A stretch of 37,974 nt of DNA from an uncultured Erysipelotrichaceae bacterium (GTDB lineage Bacteria > Bacillota_I > Bacilli_A > Erysipelotrichales > Erysipelotrichaceae), in contig CADBLN010000184.1 of NCBI GenBank assembly GCA_902795525.1, positions 1 to 37,974 of the forward strand, read 5' to 3'. The notes beneath the pieces were generated by a model. That model had not been told where the DNA came from. It was given only the letters and a program-made list of their open reading frames with translations, and did no database searches. The first letter of the stretch is position 1. Each line of letters begins with the position of its first letter. Shown piece after piece: positions 24,968 through 32,269 of the stretch. Position numbers and translations under genes: made by a program.

Positions 24968-25315
24968 ATGGGATTTTGGGAAATTGATGCGTTAGCAAAA
25001 ATAAGAGACGAAATAAGAGAATTAAGAGGTATAAAAGGACCAGAAACACCAGAAGAAATGGTGGAGTCTTACAAATATACTTTTAAAAGTCTAATAGCAA
25101 AATTTGTAGTCTTTGGGATCACTTTTATAGGAGGTATATACCTCATGTATGGAGTTTTCACAATAGGGATGAAAATCATAATAAGACCATTATATAAACT
25201 ATTTAATGTCGATTTATCATTGCTGCTTGCCATTTTTGCAATTTATGCGTTTGTAAAGCTTGCATTCTTTCTATATAAAAGAATGCCACAATGGTTATTT
25301 GACTTGATAAAATAA
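24968..25315 (+). CDS. Small T4SS membrane protein with two helices (115 aa)
   Basis: ATG 24968 with AAAGGAG eight bases upstream gives 115 residues. The N-terminal 45 residues are soluble and charged (EIDALAKIRDEIRELRG, probably helical), followed by two hydrophobic helices at about 45-70 (IAKFVVFGITFIGGIYLMYG) and 80-105. I recognise no family. Its place between the GHYE protein and the pilin gene indicates a structural or accessory part of the transfer apparatus. Confidence 0.65.
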   Translation: MGFWEIDALAKIRDEIRELRGIKGPETPEEMVESYKYTFKSLIAKFVVFGITFIGGIYLMYGVFTIGMKIIIRPLYKLFNVDLSLLLAIFAIYAFVKLAFFLYKRMPQWLFDLIK

Positions 25316-25318
25316 AGG

Positions 25319-25348
25319 TTGAAGGCATAGCATATGATGATATATAAT
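25319..25348 (+). promoter_or_regulatory. Promoter of the pilin-like gene
   Basis: TTGAAG (25319-25324), 18-base spacer, TATAAT (25343-25348), 28 bases before the pilin-like ATG. Confidence 0.65.
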
Positions 25349-25376
25349 ATGAATATAAATAAAAAGGAGAAAAGAT

Positions 25377-25688
25377 ATGTTATTTAATTCAAAAATTTTA
25401 CTAGCACTCCTACCAAATGTATTGAAAACTACAGGAACCACAGACATTGGCAAAGCAGTTGGTGACATTTGGGGATCAGTTTACACTGTCATTAAGGAGG
25501 TAGGTGGCACACTTGCAGTAGCCACTCTAGCAGTCTCAGGACTCTATTATTTCGTAATTGGGCAAGATAGAGAGTCATTAGACAAAGCAAAGAGATTCAT
25601 CAAAGGATCTATCATAGGTATCATTATTATTTATCTAGCACCTCTTGTTATCAAAGCAGTAATCGAAATTGTATCAAGATTTGGCTAA
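25377..25688 (+). CDS. virB2: VirB2/TrbC-like pilin or channel subunit
   Basis: A 103-residue hydrophobic protein. Two helices lie at about 42-62 (GTLAVATLAVSGLYYFVIG) and 74-98 (GSIIGIIIIYLAPLVIKAV), joined by the short polar loop QDRESLDKAKRFIK, which is the fold of VirB2/TrbC subunits. The N-terminus (residues 1-20) is only weakly like a signal peptide. The gene has its own promoter and is closed by a strong terminator, an arrangement that would make it more abundant than its neighbours, as expected for a polymer subunit. Gram-positive systems lack classical pili, so a surface or channel polymer is the safer wording. Confidence 0.75.
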   Translation: MLFNSKILLALLPNVLKTTGTTDIGKAVGDIWGSVYTVIKEVGGTLAVATLAVSGLYYFVIGQDRESLDKAKRFIKGSIIGIIIIYLAPLVIKAVIEIVSRFG

Positions 25689-25698
25689 AAGATAATTT

Positions 25699-25728
25699 AA
25701 AGGCAAGCTTATACTTGCCTTTCTTTTT
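25699..25728 (+). terminator. Intrinsic terminator after the pilin-like gene
   Basis: AAAGGCAAG (25699-25707) and CTTGCCTTT (25714-25722) form a perfect 9-bp stem around CTTATA, followed by CTTTTT. Read-through must supply the genes downstream unless a promoter was missed. Confidence 0.85.
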
Positions 25729-25752
25729 AATGGAAAGGGAATATAAATTTTT

Positions 25753-27714
25753 ATGGTAACAGGATTAATAATAGGTATCTTATATGTTTTTTTATCCTCT
25801 ATTGCTAGTTTGTTGACAAATGCTGCTATTAAAGGCACGTTAATTATAGTTAACCCAGATTTATTGGCTATGTCTAATGCAGATGGCAGTCCAGGAAACG
25901 TTTTAAAAGTATTAGATGATGTTTTTGCAGGATTTTTAACTTCATCAACCAAAACAACAGGTGGAGCAACACTTGTTATAGGCCAAACAATAATGACGAC
26001 AGCCTATATCTTAATTATCTTTATTGTGGTTATTCAGACCCTTTCATCAATGGCTAGATCCATTCAAGGTGAAGATGCAGAAAATCCATTAAAAATAGTA
26101 TTAAGAGGGGTATTTACAATAATCTTAGAATTTGTAATATTTGGTAATCCATTTAGATCTACAAATAGCACATTGTTTTACAATAAAGGTTTGTTAGGAC
26201 AAATGGGGACTTTCTTTGCTGGTATTCTAGCACCTTTTAGTAATGTTTTAACACAAACAATGACAAATGATTTAGGTTTGGGTAATTGGACAATTAATCT
26301 ACAACCAGCAGAAAATATAATTTTATGTGTGTTAGCTTTCGCTGTGTTTAAAGGTGTGTTAGAAGCTGGCATTGTATTTGTTGAAAGATGGCTAACATTC
26401 GCTATGAGTGTTCTGTTTGGACCAATAGCAGTAGCAACAAACGCTTCAAGAGAAACATCTGATTCTTTCAAAAAATGGATGTCTTCACTACTTGGTCAGA
26501 TATTAACCATATTTATTTCTTTACTTATCTTCAATATGTTTTTGGGGACAATGGGACCTGCCTTTAAAAAAATGGGAGAAGTAACAAAAATGGGGTCGAA
26601 TATTATATTTAGCTATGTAATATCTATTGTTATATTAGCTTTATACAAGAATTCAGAGAAATTCCTAAACTCATTTGGAATTAGCACAGTTGCTAATGGC
26701 AACGCTTTTGCAGATGTAGCTGCGGGAATTCGTGCTGCCAAAGAGCTAACTCGAGGTGCTATCAGAACAGGTAGAGGTATAGACAGAGAACGTGCACGTT
26801 CTCGTTCTCGCCAAAACGGAGGAGATAAAAGACCACAAATACAAACATCTACACCTGAAAGCTATAAACAATTTCAATCTTCAGGAAGTGTTAATAAACA
26901 GCCACAAACAAAGAATATTAATGCAGCACCAATAAGCAAAGTTAATCCAGCTGCCTTCCACAATGCAACTTCTAACGAAGCTTCAGGAAGACTGCAAGCT
27001 GCATTTAAAGGAACAGAAGGAAAAGCAGTAAGTACATCAGATGTAATGCAGGCTCTTGGTCCTAAAGACACAAGCGAAATTAACAGTAAGTACAAGGATT
27101 TTTCACCTGTTTCTAAAACTTTTGCAACTGCCGAAGGAAATCAAGGTGTATTAATGTCAGCTAAAGATAAATCTACAGGTAAAGATGTCACTTTGGCAAT
27201 GTCCATGGGAACTCAAGATAAGTTGGATCGTGGTTCTACAATTACAACCATCACATCTGACAACACACCTGCAACATACCAATTGGACGGGGGATCAGCA
27301 ATACATTTGAATGATGGTGCTTCTTCAAGTTTCTTGCAAGAAGTAAGGCCAGTAAGTATGTTATCAGAAGCAGACTTTAATAATAGTGCCGAATTAATTA
27401 ATAGACACGGTTCATACGAACAATACACAAATTCAGTAAACAATGATATTCAAGCATGCCAGGAAATTACAAACTATCTAAATGGCTCTGGAGACGCTAT
27501 TAAAACATGGAAAGCTGCTGGTGTAGATGTTAGCTCATCAGTAGAACAGCATATAGCTAACGAAAACTATTACTTAGATAATGTTCAAGTTGCAACTATA
27601 GATAAAATTAACAGTTATTCAGATTCATTCACAACTACAAGTTCAGTTAATGATGACGAGATGGCCGCTGCTATGGGTATTAAAAAACGTAGCAGGAAAA
27701 AGGATAAAGAATAA
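25753..27714 (+). CDS. virB6: VirB6/TrbL-like polytopic membrane protein
   Basis: A 653-residue protein. About seven hydrophobic segments fill residues 1-310. The part VERWLTFAMSVLFGPIAVAT followed by SFKKWMSSLLGQILTIF is typical of the VirB6/TrbL group in Gram-positive systems. A basic stretch (RGIDRERARSRSR, about 345) begins a long soluble, Gln/Ser/Thr-rich tail to residue 653 ending in KKRSRKKDKE, presumably cytoplasmic. VirB6 proteins form part of the inner-membrane channel. The ribosome site (AAAGGGA) is 12 bases from ATG 25753, rather far. The last base is shared with the CHAP gene. Confidence 0.8.
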   Translation: MVTGLIIGILYVFLSSIASLLTNAAIKGTLIIVNPDLLAMSNADGSPGNVLKVLDDVFAGFLTSSTKTTGGATLVIGQTIMTTAYILIIFIVVIQTLSSMARSIQGEDAENPLKIVLRGVFTIILEFVIFGNPFRSTNSTLFYNKGLLGQMGTFFAGILAPFSNVLTQTMTNDLGLGNWTINLQPAENIILCVLAFAVFKGVLEAGIVFVERWLTFAMSVLFGPIAVATNASRETSDSFKKWMSSLLGQILTIFISLLIFNMFLGTMGPAFKKMGEVTKMGSNIIFSYVISIVILALYKNSEKFLNSFGISTVANGNAFADVAAGIRAAKELTRGAIRTGRGIDRERARSRSRQNGGDKRPQIQTSTPESYKQFQSSGSVNKQPQTKNINAAPISKVNPAAFHNATSNEASGRLQAAFKGTEGKAVSTSDVMQALGPKDTSEINSKYKDFSPVSKTFATAEGNQGVLMSAKDKSTGKDVTLAMSMGTQDKLDRGSTITTITSDNTPATYQLDGGSAIHLNDGASSSFLQEVRPVSMLSEADFNNSAELINRHGSYEQYTNSVNNDIQACQEITNYLNGSGDAIKTWKAAGVDVSSSVEQHIANENYYLDNVQVATIDKINSYSDSFTTTSSVNDDEMAAAMGIKKRSRKKDKE

Positions 27715-29528
27715 TGACTGAACGCAATAGTAATGAAGAATTAAGAAAAGGAGAGGAAACAGCCTCTTCCATTTCTAGTTATGCAGGAAGAAAAGTTCTT
27801 GATAAAGCTAAAGAAAAACTGTTAAATACAGCAGTAATTGAAGGTGCTAAAGATGCAATTGTCTCCTTAGTTTCGCAAGGATTAACCGCTTTTGCATCTA
27901 CAATAGGAGCTTCTGTATTCTTTGTTGTTATATTGATAATGTTAATCCCTGCAGTTATTTTCTCCGTTCAATTTATTTTTGGAGGAGCTTCAAGTAACAG
28001 TCTTATTGACAATAATATTCAAAAGGCTATTTCAGGTGCTTTACACTCAGTTAAAACATCATCATCAACTAGAGAGAACATAGTTCAGCAATTAAATGTT
28101 CAATATGGATGTGCAGGCAATGTCAACAATCTAATTGACACGGGGAGTGGAACTTACTACTACAAGACAGATCGATGCGAAATCACCGTAAGCTACACTC
28201 CAGGAATCGATACTATCAGCAAATCCATAGCTGCCTATGTAACTGCTGTAGATGGAACACTTGCATATTACGAGGAAGATGCAACAAAGCTTGATAAAAA
28301 TATCCTAGTAGATGAAGACGGAAACATTACAGGCTATGATACAACCAACTTGCCAGATATTAATAACACAGAGTCCTATATTACCGATACTGGGGAACAA
28401 GACGAAAACGGAATACCTAAGTTCACACTATCTGACGAAGTTAAAGATTTCATTAAAGAATCTAGCGATAATCCTTTATTAGACGGTTCATCAGAAGCTT
28501 ACGCAAAAGAGATTAGCAGCCGTGCTGGAACTTTCTTTAAAGTAGAGACCAATTTATCAAACTGGGAAAACAATCGCATAGTTTCAGCTAAAATATCTCA
28601 CACTGAAAAAGCATGTTATTTAGTAAGAGATCTAGTGACAGATGAACAAGTTCACGAAGAAGTATCAATGTCATTTTGCAATAACAAAGAAGACGATACT
28701 CATTACAAAGTAGAAAATAAAACTGTATGGCTAGATGGTTATAGAGGCTCAGTGGTTATTCCTATCTATTATGACGCCACAGATTACAAAAAGGATGAGC
28801 TTCAAGCAATAACCGAACGCCTTGTATCAAAAGGGGAAAGGTGCATATTTCCTGCGACTTACAATGATAATGATTACCAAGGATCTGAAGGATGCAATAA
28901 CGAAGAGGCAGACATGGCTGTAAATATGGTACTTTACAATTATTATGCCAATTCTTTAAATTACTTCGGCCTTACCTCGGACGAAGAATATATTAGCTCA
29001 TTTAATGCAACAGCAGGTTACTCTGGTGTCGCTACTTACAGTGGAGGCTTAGACTATGGAATGTTTGCAGGCAAAAGATATTCACTAAACACCTCCATAG
29101 CTCAAATGATTTGGGCCCATGCCGACAGATTACACTCACAAGGTAAGATAGGCGGTTCCACTACACAAAGAATTGGGGGATGTACTTACTTTGCTCAGAT
29201 GTGGTTTTATGACCATTATGGAGTAAGTCAATCTAAGGGGACTGCATCAGGCCATGGTGGTCAATTTGCTTCAGTAGTGTTAGATAAACATCCTGATAAA
29301 TTTGAAAGAGGCAAATCACCAGCACCTGGAGGTATCGTGTCAGCTGCATATGGCAGATATGGACACGTTATGTGCGTTGACGCAGTTGATTATGTGGCAG
29401 GAACAATTACATTCTCTGATGGTAATTATGATGGTGCAGGCGGTATTAGAATAATGAATACAATGTCCTTGCAACAATTCTACAACTTGTTCCCAGGAAC
29501 TTACATTTACGCTAATCCTAGACGATAG
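27714..29528 (+). CDS. T4SS-associated wall hydrolase with CHAP domain
   Basis: A 604-residue membrane-bound protein. One transmembrane helix lies at about 67-90 (ASVFFVVILIMLIPAVIFSV). The long outer middle part (95-440) has several Cys and is unassigned. The C-terminal CHAP domain (about 455-604) has the catalytic Cys in GGCTYFAQMW (about 490), His in YGHVMC (about 550) and the acidic or Asn position in FSDGNYDG. CHAP enzymes cut peptide links of peptidoglycan, so it opens the wall for the channel, as VirB1 or CwlT/TcpG do. Unlike CwlT it shows no lysozyme domain that I can recognise. The start overlaps the virB6 stop (TAATG). Confidence 0.85.
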   Translation: MTERNSNEELRKGEETASSISSYAGRKVLDKAKEKLLNTAVIEGAKDAIVSLVSQGLTAFASTIGASVFFVVILIMLIPAVIFSVQFIFGGASSNSLIDNNIQKAISGALHSVKTSSSTRENIVQQLNVQYGCAGNVNNLIDTGSGTYYYKTDRCEITVSYTPGIDTISKSIAAYVTAVDGTLAYYEEDATKLDKNILVDEDGNITGYDTTNLPDINNTESYITDTGEQDENGIPKFTLSDEVKDFIKESSDNPLLDGSSEAYAKEISSRAGTFFKVETNLSNWENNRIVSAKISHTEKACYLVRDLVTDEQVHEEVSMSFCNNKEDDTHYKVENKTVWLDGYRGSVVIPIYYDATDYKKDELQAITERLVSKGERCIFPATYNDNDYQGSEGCNNEEADMAVNMVLYNYYANSLNYFGLTSDEEYISSFNATAGYSGVATYSGGLDYGMFAGKRYSLNTSIAQMIWAHADRLHSQGKIGGSTTQRIGGCTYFAQMWFYDHYGVSQSKGTASGHGGQFASVVLDKHPDKFERGKSPAPGGIVSAAYGRYGHVMCVDAVDYVAGTITFSDGNYDGAGGIRIMNTMSLQQFYNLFPGTYIYANPRR

Positions 29529-29543
29529 AAGGAGCCTTATTTT

Positions 29544-29711
29544 ATGGCAAAATTAACAAAGAATAGATTAATTGAAAGATTATTGGAAATAGATCGAGAA
29601 GTAGAAAATGCGTTTGCCTTGCAAGACAACAAATATCTAATAGAGGCAGGGAAGCGTATAATGTCATTGATTGAAGAAATACAATCAGTAAAAGAGGACA
29701 TAACTGAATAA
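29544..29711 (+). CDS. Small coiled-coil protein (55 aa) paired with HEPN gene
   Basis: ATG 29544 follows AAGGAG by about ten bases, 15 bp after the wall hydrolase gene. The 55 residues (MAKLTKNRLIERLLEIDREV, then ENAFALQDNKYL, SLIEEIQSVKED) are almost all helical, with Leu/Ile spacing fit for a coiled coil. The HEPN-type gene starts two bases after its stop, so the two are co-transcribed and probably coupled. It could be an antitoxin-like partner or simply a last accessory gene of the transfer operon. No family recognised. Confidence 0.55.
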   Translation: MAKLTKNRLIERLLEIDREVENAFALQDNKYLIEAGKRIMSLIEEIQSVKEDITE

Positions 29712-29712
29712 T

Positions 29713-30126
29713 ATGACATTTCAGGAGTTTAAAATACTACATAGCGAAATAATATCCTATTTTCAAAGCATTGAATATAACTTAAAAAGGATGTATTCAG
29801 TAATGTCTTCTGAAGATTTTGATGACGAAATGGATATGTTAGAAACATCTAATATGGGAAACACAATTAGTATGTTAAAGAAATTGGATCATAGTGATGG
29901 TAAACCATGGTTGTCAGATACAGATTACGAAGAATTAGAACACATTAGGAAAATACGAAACTATTGGGTTCATCAATGCTATATAGACTATTTTTATAAT
30001 AAAAGGCGTCTAGTTAAAGGTGATGAGTTTGTAAGAATGGCAAACAAGCTTTCAAACGAACACGACAGAATATACAATCTTTGTAAAAAGATAGAAGCTA
30101 TTTGCATTGATTGGATTGAAAATTAA
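29713..30126 (+). CDS. HEPN-type protein (putative RNase)
   Basis: A 137-residue, all-helical protein. Residues 82-87 read RNYWVH, the R-N-x3-H signature of HEPN ribonucleases, placed as expected at the start of the third long helix after a charged segment (DYEELEHIRKI). HEPN proteins with this motif cut RNA in toxin-antitoxin, abortive infection and other conflict systems. There is no own ribosome site; the ATG follows the stop of the 55-aa gene by one base, so translation depends on it. The usual MNT nucleotidyltransferase partner is absent. A HEPN fold is likely, toxicity is inferred. Confidence 0.6.
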   Translation: MTFQEFKILHSEIISYFQSIEYNLKRMYSVMSSEDFDDEMDMLETSNMGNTISMLKKLDHSDGKPWLSDTDYEELEHIRKIRNYWVHQCYIDYFYNKRRLVKGDEFVRMANKLSNEHDRIYNLCKKIEAICIDWIEN

Positions 30127-30183
30127 TATTTCAAATATTTGAATATGATATAATATAAATGGTTAAAATAACACATTGGTAAC

Positions 30184-30263
30184 TAGCTGATTTGTCAGCT
30201 AAATCCTGTCAGGAAATCCTGTGTAACTGCCGTATAACAGGAGAGTACTGCCTCTTTCCTGTT
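30184..30263 (+). other. Structured leader or small RNA upstream of the GNAT toxin module
   Basis: Downstream of TATAAT (30149-30154) the sequence has TAGCTGA (30184-30190)/TCAGCTA (30195-30201), a perfect stem, and AACAGGA (30236-30242)/TCCTGTT (30257-30263) followed by TTAA. CAGGAAA (30210-30216) can alternatively reach TTTCCTG (30255-30261). It looks like a folded transcript rather than coding DNA; no known RNA family recognised. Confidence 0.4.
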
Positions 30264-30288
30264 TTAATATGGGAAAGAGAGTAAAAAT

Positions 30289-30317
30289 TTACTTACAAAG
30301 AACTTTTGTGCTATTAT
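30289..30317 (+). promoter_or_regulatory. Promoter of the GNAT toxin-antitoxin pair
   Basis: TTACTT (30289-30294), 17-base spacer, TATTAT (30312-30317). The transcript would begin only about 18 bases before the first ATG, at the edge of its ribosome site. Confidence 0.6.
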
Positions 30318-30341
30318 GGGAAAGAAGGAGGTTTTAAGTAT

Positions 30342-30509
30342 ATGGCAAACATTAGTTTTGAAAAAGAAATGCGTCTAAACAAAAAAGAATCTGATGCACT
30401 GTTAGATATTCTTTTAAGTGACGACAAAGGATCTTATAAAATAACAACTCCTCCAGCCAAAAGGCTTTCTGGTAAGGAATTAAAAGAATTCTTAAACAGG
30501 AAGAAGTAA
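30342..30509 (+). CDS. Putative antitoxin (55 aa) of a GNAT pair
   Basis: ATG 30342 follows AAGGAGG by ten bases. The 55 residues are highly charged. The N-terminal part (ISFEKEMRLNKKESDALLDI) is a short strand and helix, as in small DNA-binding antitoxins, and the rest (TTPPAKRLSGKELKEFLNRK) is probably extended and could wrap the partner. The stop codon shares a base with the toxin-like start (TAATG). Size, order and coupling match type II pairs in which the antitoxin precedes an acetyltransferase toxin. Homology was not recognised, so this is a contextual call. Confidence 0.55.
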   Translation: MANISFEKEMRLNKKESDALLDILLSDDKGSYKITTPPAKRLSGKELKEFLNRKK

Positions 30510-31099
30510 TGGCTTATTACGAAGTATCTTTATTAGACTACATTGACGAGGTTGGAAAGGAGAACATAAAAAGTGTCCTTTCCAAATTTGTTTGTAAAGA
30601 AAATGAAGAAGTGGAGTATTTTTTAAGGGAACGTTCATTGCATAACGAAATTTATGGATTTGCAAAAACAGTATTAATATTCGATTCAGAAAGTGAAAAA
30701 AACGATATAATTGCATATTATACTATTACAACAAAATCACTAATTTTTGATAAAAAAATGAACAGCAATAAGAGAAAGAAATTCTTTGGAACCTCGTTAA
30801 CCAACGGAAATGCTATTCCTTCAATATTAATTGGTCAGCTTGGAAAAAATGAAGCAATAAGTAATTCAAATTTTACTGGCTCTCATTTAATGGATATGAT
30901 ATTTAGATACATTATAAATATGAGTATTCTAACTCCAAGTGTGGTTGCATACGTTGAGCATAACGGTTCATCTAAGTTGCGTAAATATTACGAAAAGCAC
31001 GACTTTAAGTATTTACAACGTGATGGAGAAGAGGCAAACGGTTTATACTGCCATGTTATCATGACAAAAAACCTCGTTTCAAAAGTCATTATGAAATGA
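30509..31099 (+). CDS. GNAT acetyltransferase, putative toxin
   Basis: A 196-residue protein of GNAT shape. A first strand pair (VLIFDS, IIAYYTITTKSL) is followed by PSILIGQLGKNEAI (about 104-117), the strand that leads to the acetyl-CoA loop, then NFTGSHLMDMIF in place of the usual Q/R-x-x-G-x-G/A, and finally VVAYVEH, KYYEKHDFKYL, the conserved C-terminal part where the substrate Tyr lies. The layout is like TacT/AtaT-type toxins that acetylate aminoacyl-tRNA. The altered CoA loop is unusual and may weaken binding. It is translated from a one-base overlap with the 55-aa gene and ends before a good terminator. Confidence 0.65.
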   Translation: MAYYEVSLLDYIDEVGKENIKSVLSKFVCKENEEVEYFLRERSLHNEIYGFAKTVLIFDSESEKNDIIAYYTITTKSLIFDKKMNSNKRKKFFGTSLTNGNAIPSILIGQLGKNEAISNSNFTGSHLMDMIFRYIINMSILTPSVVAYVEHNGSSKLRKYYEKHDFKYLQRDGEEANGLYCHVIMTKNLVSKVIMK

Positions 31100-31105
31100 A
31101 ACAGA

Positions 31106-31136
31106 GAATAGCATAAGGCAGGTGCTATTCTTTTTT
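31106..31136 (+). terminator. Terminator of the GNAT pair
   Basis: GAATAGCA (31106-31113) and TGCTATTC (31123-31130) form a perfect stem followed by seven Ts. Confidence 0.85.
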
Positions 31137-31158
31137 ATCAAACATCATTTATCAAAAA

Positions 31159-31167
31159 TGATATAAT
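31159..31167 (+). promoter_or_regulatory. Extended -10 promoter of the type I toxin mRNA
   Basis: TGATATAAT (TGnTATAAT). The transcript would start near 31174, exactly at the segment that pairs with its own 3' end. Confidence 0.65.
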
Positions 31168-31239
31168 GTGTCTGGTGTTACCATAACGGTGGCGGTTAGC
31201 TCATCTCTCTATTAATTGTTAAAATAGGAGGTGATGTCT

Positions 31240-31320
31240 ATGAGTATAATGGAATTCATTTCTATTGTTTCACTTATTATTGGTGTGTATAGCTTAGCTA
31301 AAGCACAAAATAAAAAGTAA
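31240..31320 (+). CDS. Type I (holin-like/Fst-like) membrane toxin, 26 aa
   Basis: ATG 31240 follows AGGAGG by eight bases and opens a 26-residue frame: a hydrophobic stretch (MEFISIVSLIIGVYSLA) and a basic tail (KAQNKK), the standard form of small membrane toxins of Bacillota type I systems. The mRNA can fold its ends together: TTACC...ACGGTGGCGGTTAGCTC (31178-31202) is complementary over most positions to GAGCTAACCGTCATCGGTAG (31358-31377), which would hide the 5' region. An antisense RNA (31312-31388) overlaps the stop codon and 3' end. Overproduction would be expected to depolarise the membrane. The paired RNA signals make this a stronger call than length alone would. Confidence 0.75.
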   Translation: MSIMEFISIVSLIIGVYSLAKAQNKK

Positions 31321-31388
31321 CCGCCTCTAGCAAAGTCAGGTTACTTTAACCTTATCGGAGCTAACCGTCATCGGTAGCACCTTTTTAC
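31312..31388 (-). ncRNA. Antisense RNA antitoxin of the type I module
   Basis: From its promoter (31395-31424) the RNA starts near 31388, covers the terminator and stop codon of the toxin mRNA, and ends in its own terminator: AAGTAACC (31346-31339 strand)/GGTTACTT (31322-31315 strand), then TTTATTTT. About 77 nt, typical for type I antitoxins of the Fst/RNAII or TxpA/RatA kind. Confidence 0.65.
31360..31386 (+). terminator. Terminator of the type I toxin mRNA
   Basis: GCTAACCG (31360-31367) pairs with CGGTAGC (31372-31378), one bulged A, followed by ACCTTTTT. Confidence 0.65.
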
Positions 31389-31394
31389 ATCCTC

Positions 31395-31424
31395 ATTGTA
31401 CCATAGTTAATGTTTAAAATACAA
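31395..31424 (-). promoter_or_regulatory. Promoter of the antisense RNA
   Basis: Minus strand TTGTAT (31424-31419), 18-base spacer, TACAAT (31400-31395). Confidence 0.6.
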
Positions 31425-31446
31425 ACAAAATATATTTCATAAATAC

Positions 31447-31475
31447 TTGTATTATATAGATTAATGTTGTATAAT
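31447..31475 (+). promoter_or_regulatory. Promoter of the TnpA-like gene, apparently leaderless
   Basis: TTGTAT (31447-31452), 17-base spacer, TATAAT (31470-31475). ATG 31482 follows after six bases, the usual start distance, and no ribosome site exists. Confidence 0.65.
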
Positions 31476-31481
31476 ACATAT

Positions 31482-31904
31482 ATGAAGGAAAGATTGTCAA
31501 CAAGTTATATCTATTGCAACTGTGAATACGAAGTCGTTTTCTTGCCTAAATACAAGCGTAAAGTGCTTATTGGCCAAGTAAAAGAAAGACTGGAACAGAT
31601 CATCTTGGAGCAATGTCAACAGATGGAAGTTGCACTACTGATGTTAGATACGCAAGAAGATAGAATCCACCTAAGAGTTCGTGTTGATCCGACAATGAGT
31701 ATTCATCAAGTGGTAAAGCAGATTAAAAGAGAATCATCAGTTCAGTTAAGAAAGGAATTCAAAGAGCTTACCACGAAACTGCCTACTCTATGGGATAACA
31801 ATTATTATGTAGCCACCATAGGAACAGCAGATATATGTGCAATAGAAGACTTCGTTAGAGAACAACCTACTTCACAAAGACAAAAAATTAAGTACAAAAG
31901 CTAA
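31482..31904 (+). CDS. IS200/IS605 TnpA-like protein lacking catalytic residues
   Basis: A 140-residue intact homologue of the Y1 HUH transposase TnpA. The order EYEVVFLPKYKRKVL, the central His region, a helix with KQIKRESSVQLRKEF and LWDNNYYVATIG match the family closely. At the active site the family has H-U-H (as in PDHVHL), while this protein has R61-I62-H63 (EDRIHL); the catalytic Tyr of the last helix (family VxxYIxxQ) is Phe (EDF124VREQ). Two independent losses in an open, full-length frame with its own promoter suggest a domesticated DNA- or RNA-binding protein, not a decaying transposase. No tnpB and no clear element ends flank it. Confidence 0.75.
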   Translation: MKERLSTSYIYCNCEYEVVFLPKYKRKVLIGQVKERLEQIILEQCQQMEVALLMLDTQEDRIHLRVRVDPTMSIHQVVKQIKRESSVQLRKEFKELTTKLPTLWDNNYYVATIGTADICAIEDFVREQPTSQRQKIKYKS

Positions 31905-31921
31905 AGAAAAGGAGAAAAAGA

Positions 31922-32269
31922 ATGAGAAAAATTATTGAATTAGCACAAGAGTTTCCTACTATCTTTGGAGGAATGAATGAAACTGAAATCGCACAACATG
32001 TATGGGATTTACAAACAAGTGGTGAGTATGAATATGTTCGAAGAGACGGAATAGGGACATTTGATATTAACGACAATGTTGAAATTGAGAAAGGTGAGTA
32101 TTACGACAGTTGCGAAGGAAAAACAAGTTTAGAATTACATCCACACAATGCTAAGAATTACAATTTAATAACAATATACTTAAATATTACTTTATGGGAT
32201 TTTCATGAAGATGAAGGTGTTTATTATTATGAATCACATGAAATGATTGGTTGGGAGTTAAACTTCTAA
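31922..32269 (+). CDS. Unknown small acidic protein (115 aa)
   Basis: ATG 31922 with AAAGGAG nine bases before it. 115 acidic residues without membrane span or Cys motif. The second half (NYNLITIYLNITLWDF, then YYYESHEMIGWEL) is strand-rich. It is the first of a run of six small overlapping genes of the kind found in phages and plasmids of Bacillota. I recognise no family. Its stop overlaps the next start. Confidence 0.55.
   Translation: MRKIIELAQEFPTIFGGMNETEIAQHVWDLQTSGEYEYVRRDGIGTFDINDNVEIEKGEYYDSCEGKTSLELHPHNAKNYNLITIYLNITLWDFHEDEGVYYYESHEMIGWELNF

Noticed and set aside
30184..30263. Repeat RNA of a type III (ToxI-like) system ahead of the GNAT pair
   Set aside because: There are stems and short CCTGT/ACAGG echoes but no tandem repeat array, and the downstream protein is GNAT-like, not ToxN-like.
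31464..31481. TnpA-like start at ATG 31464
   Set aside because: This ATG lies inside the promoter spacer and -10; family homology begins after 31482.
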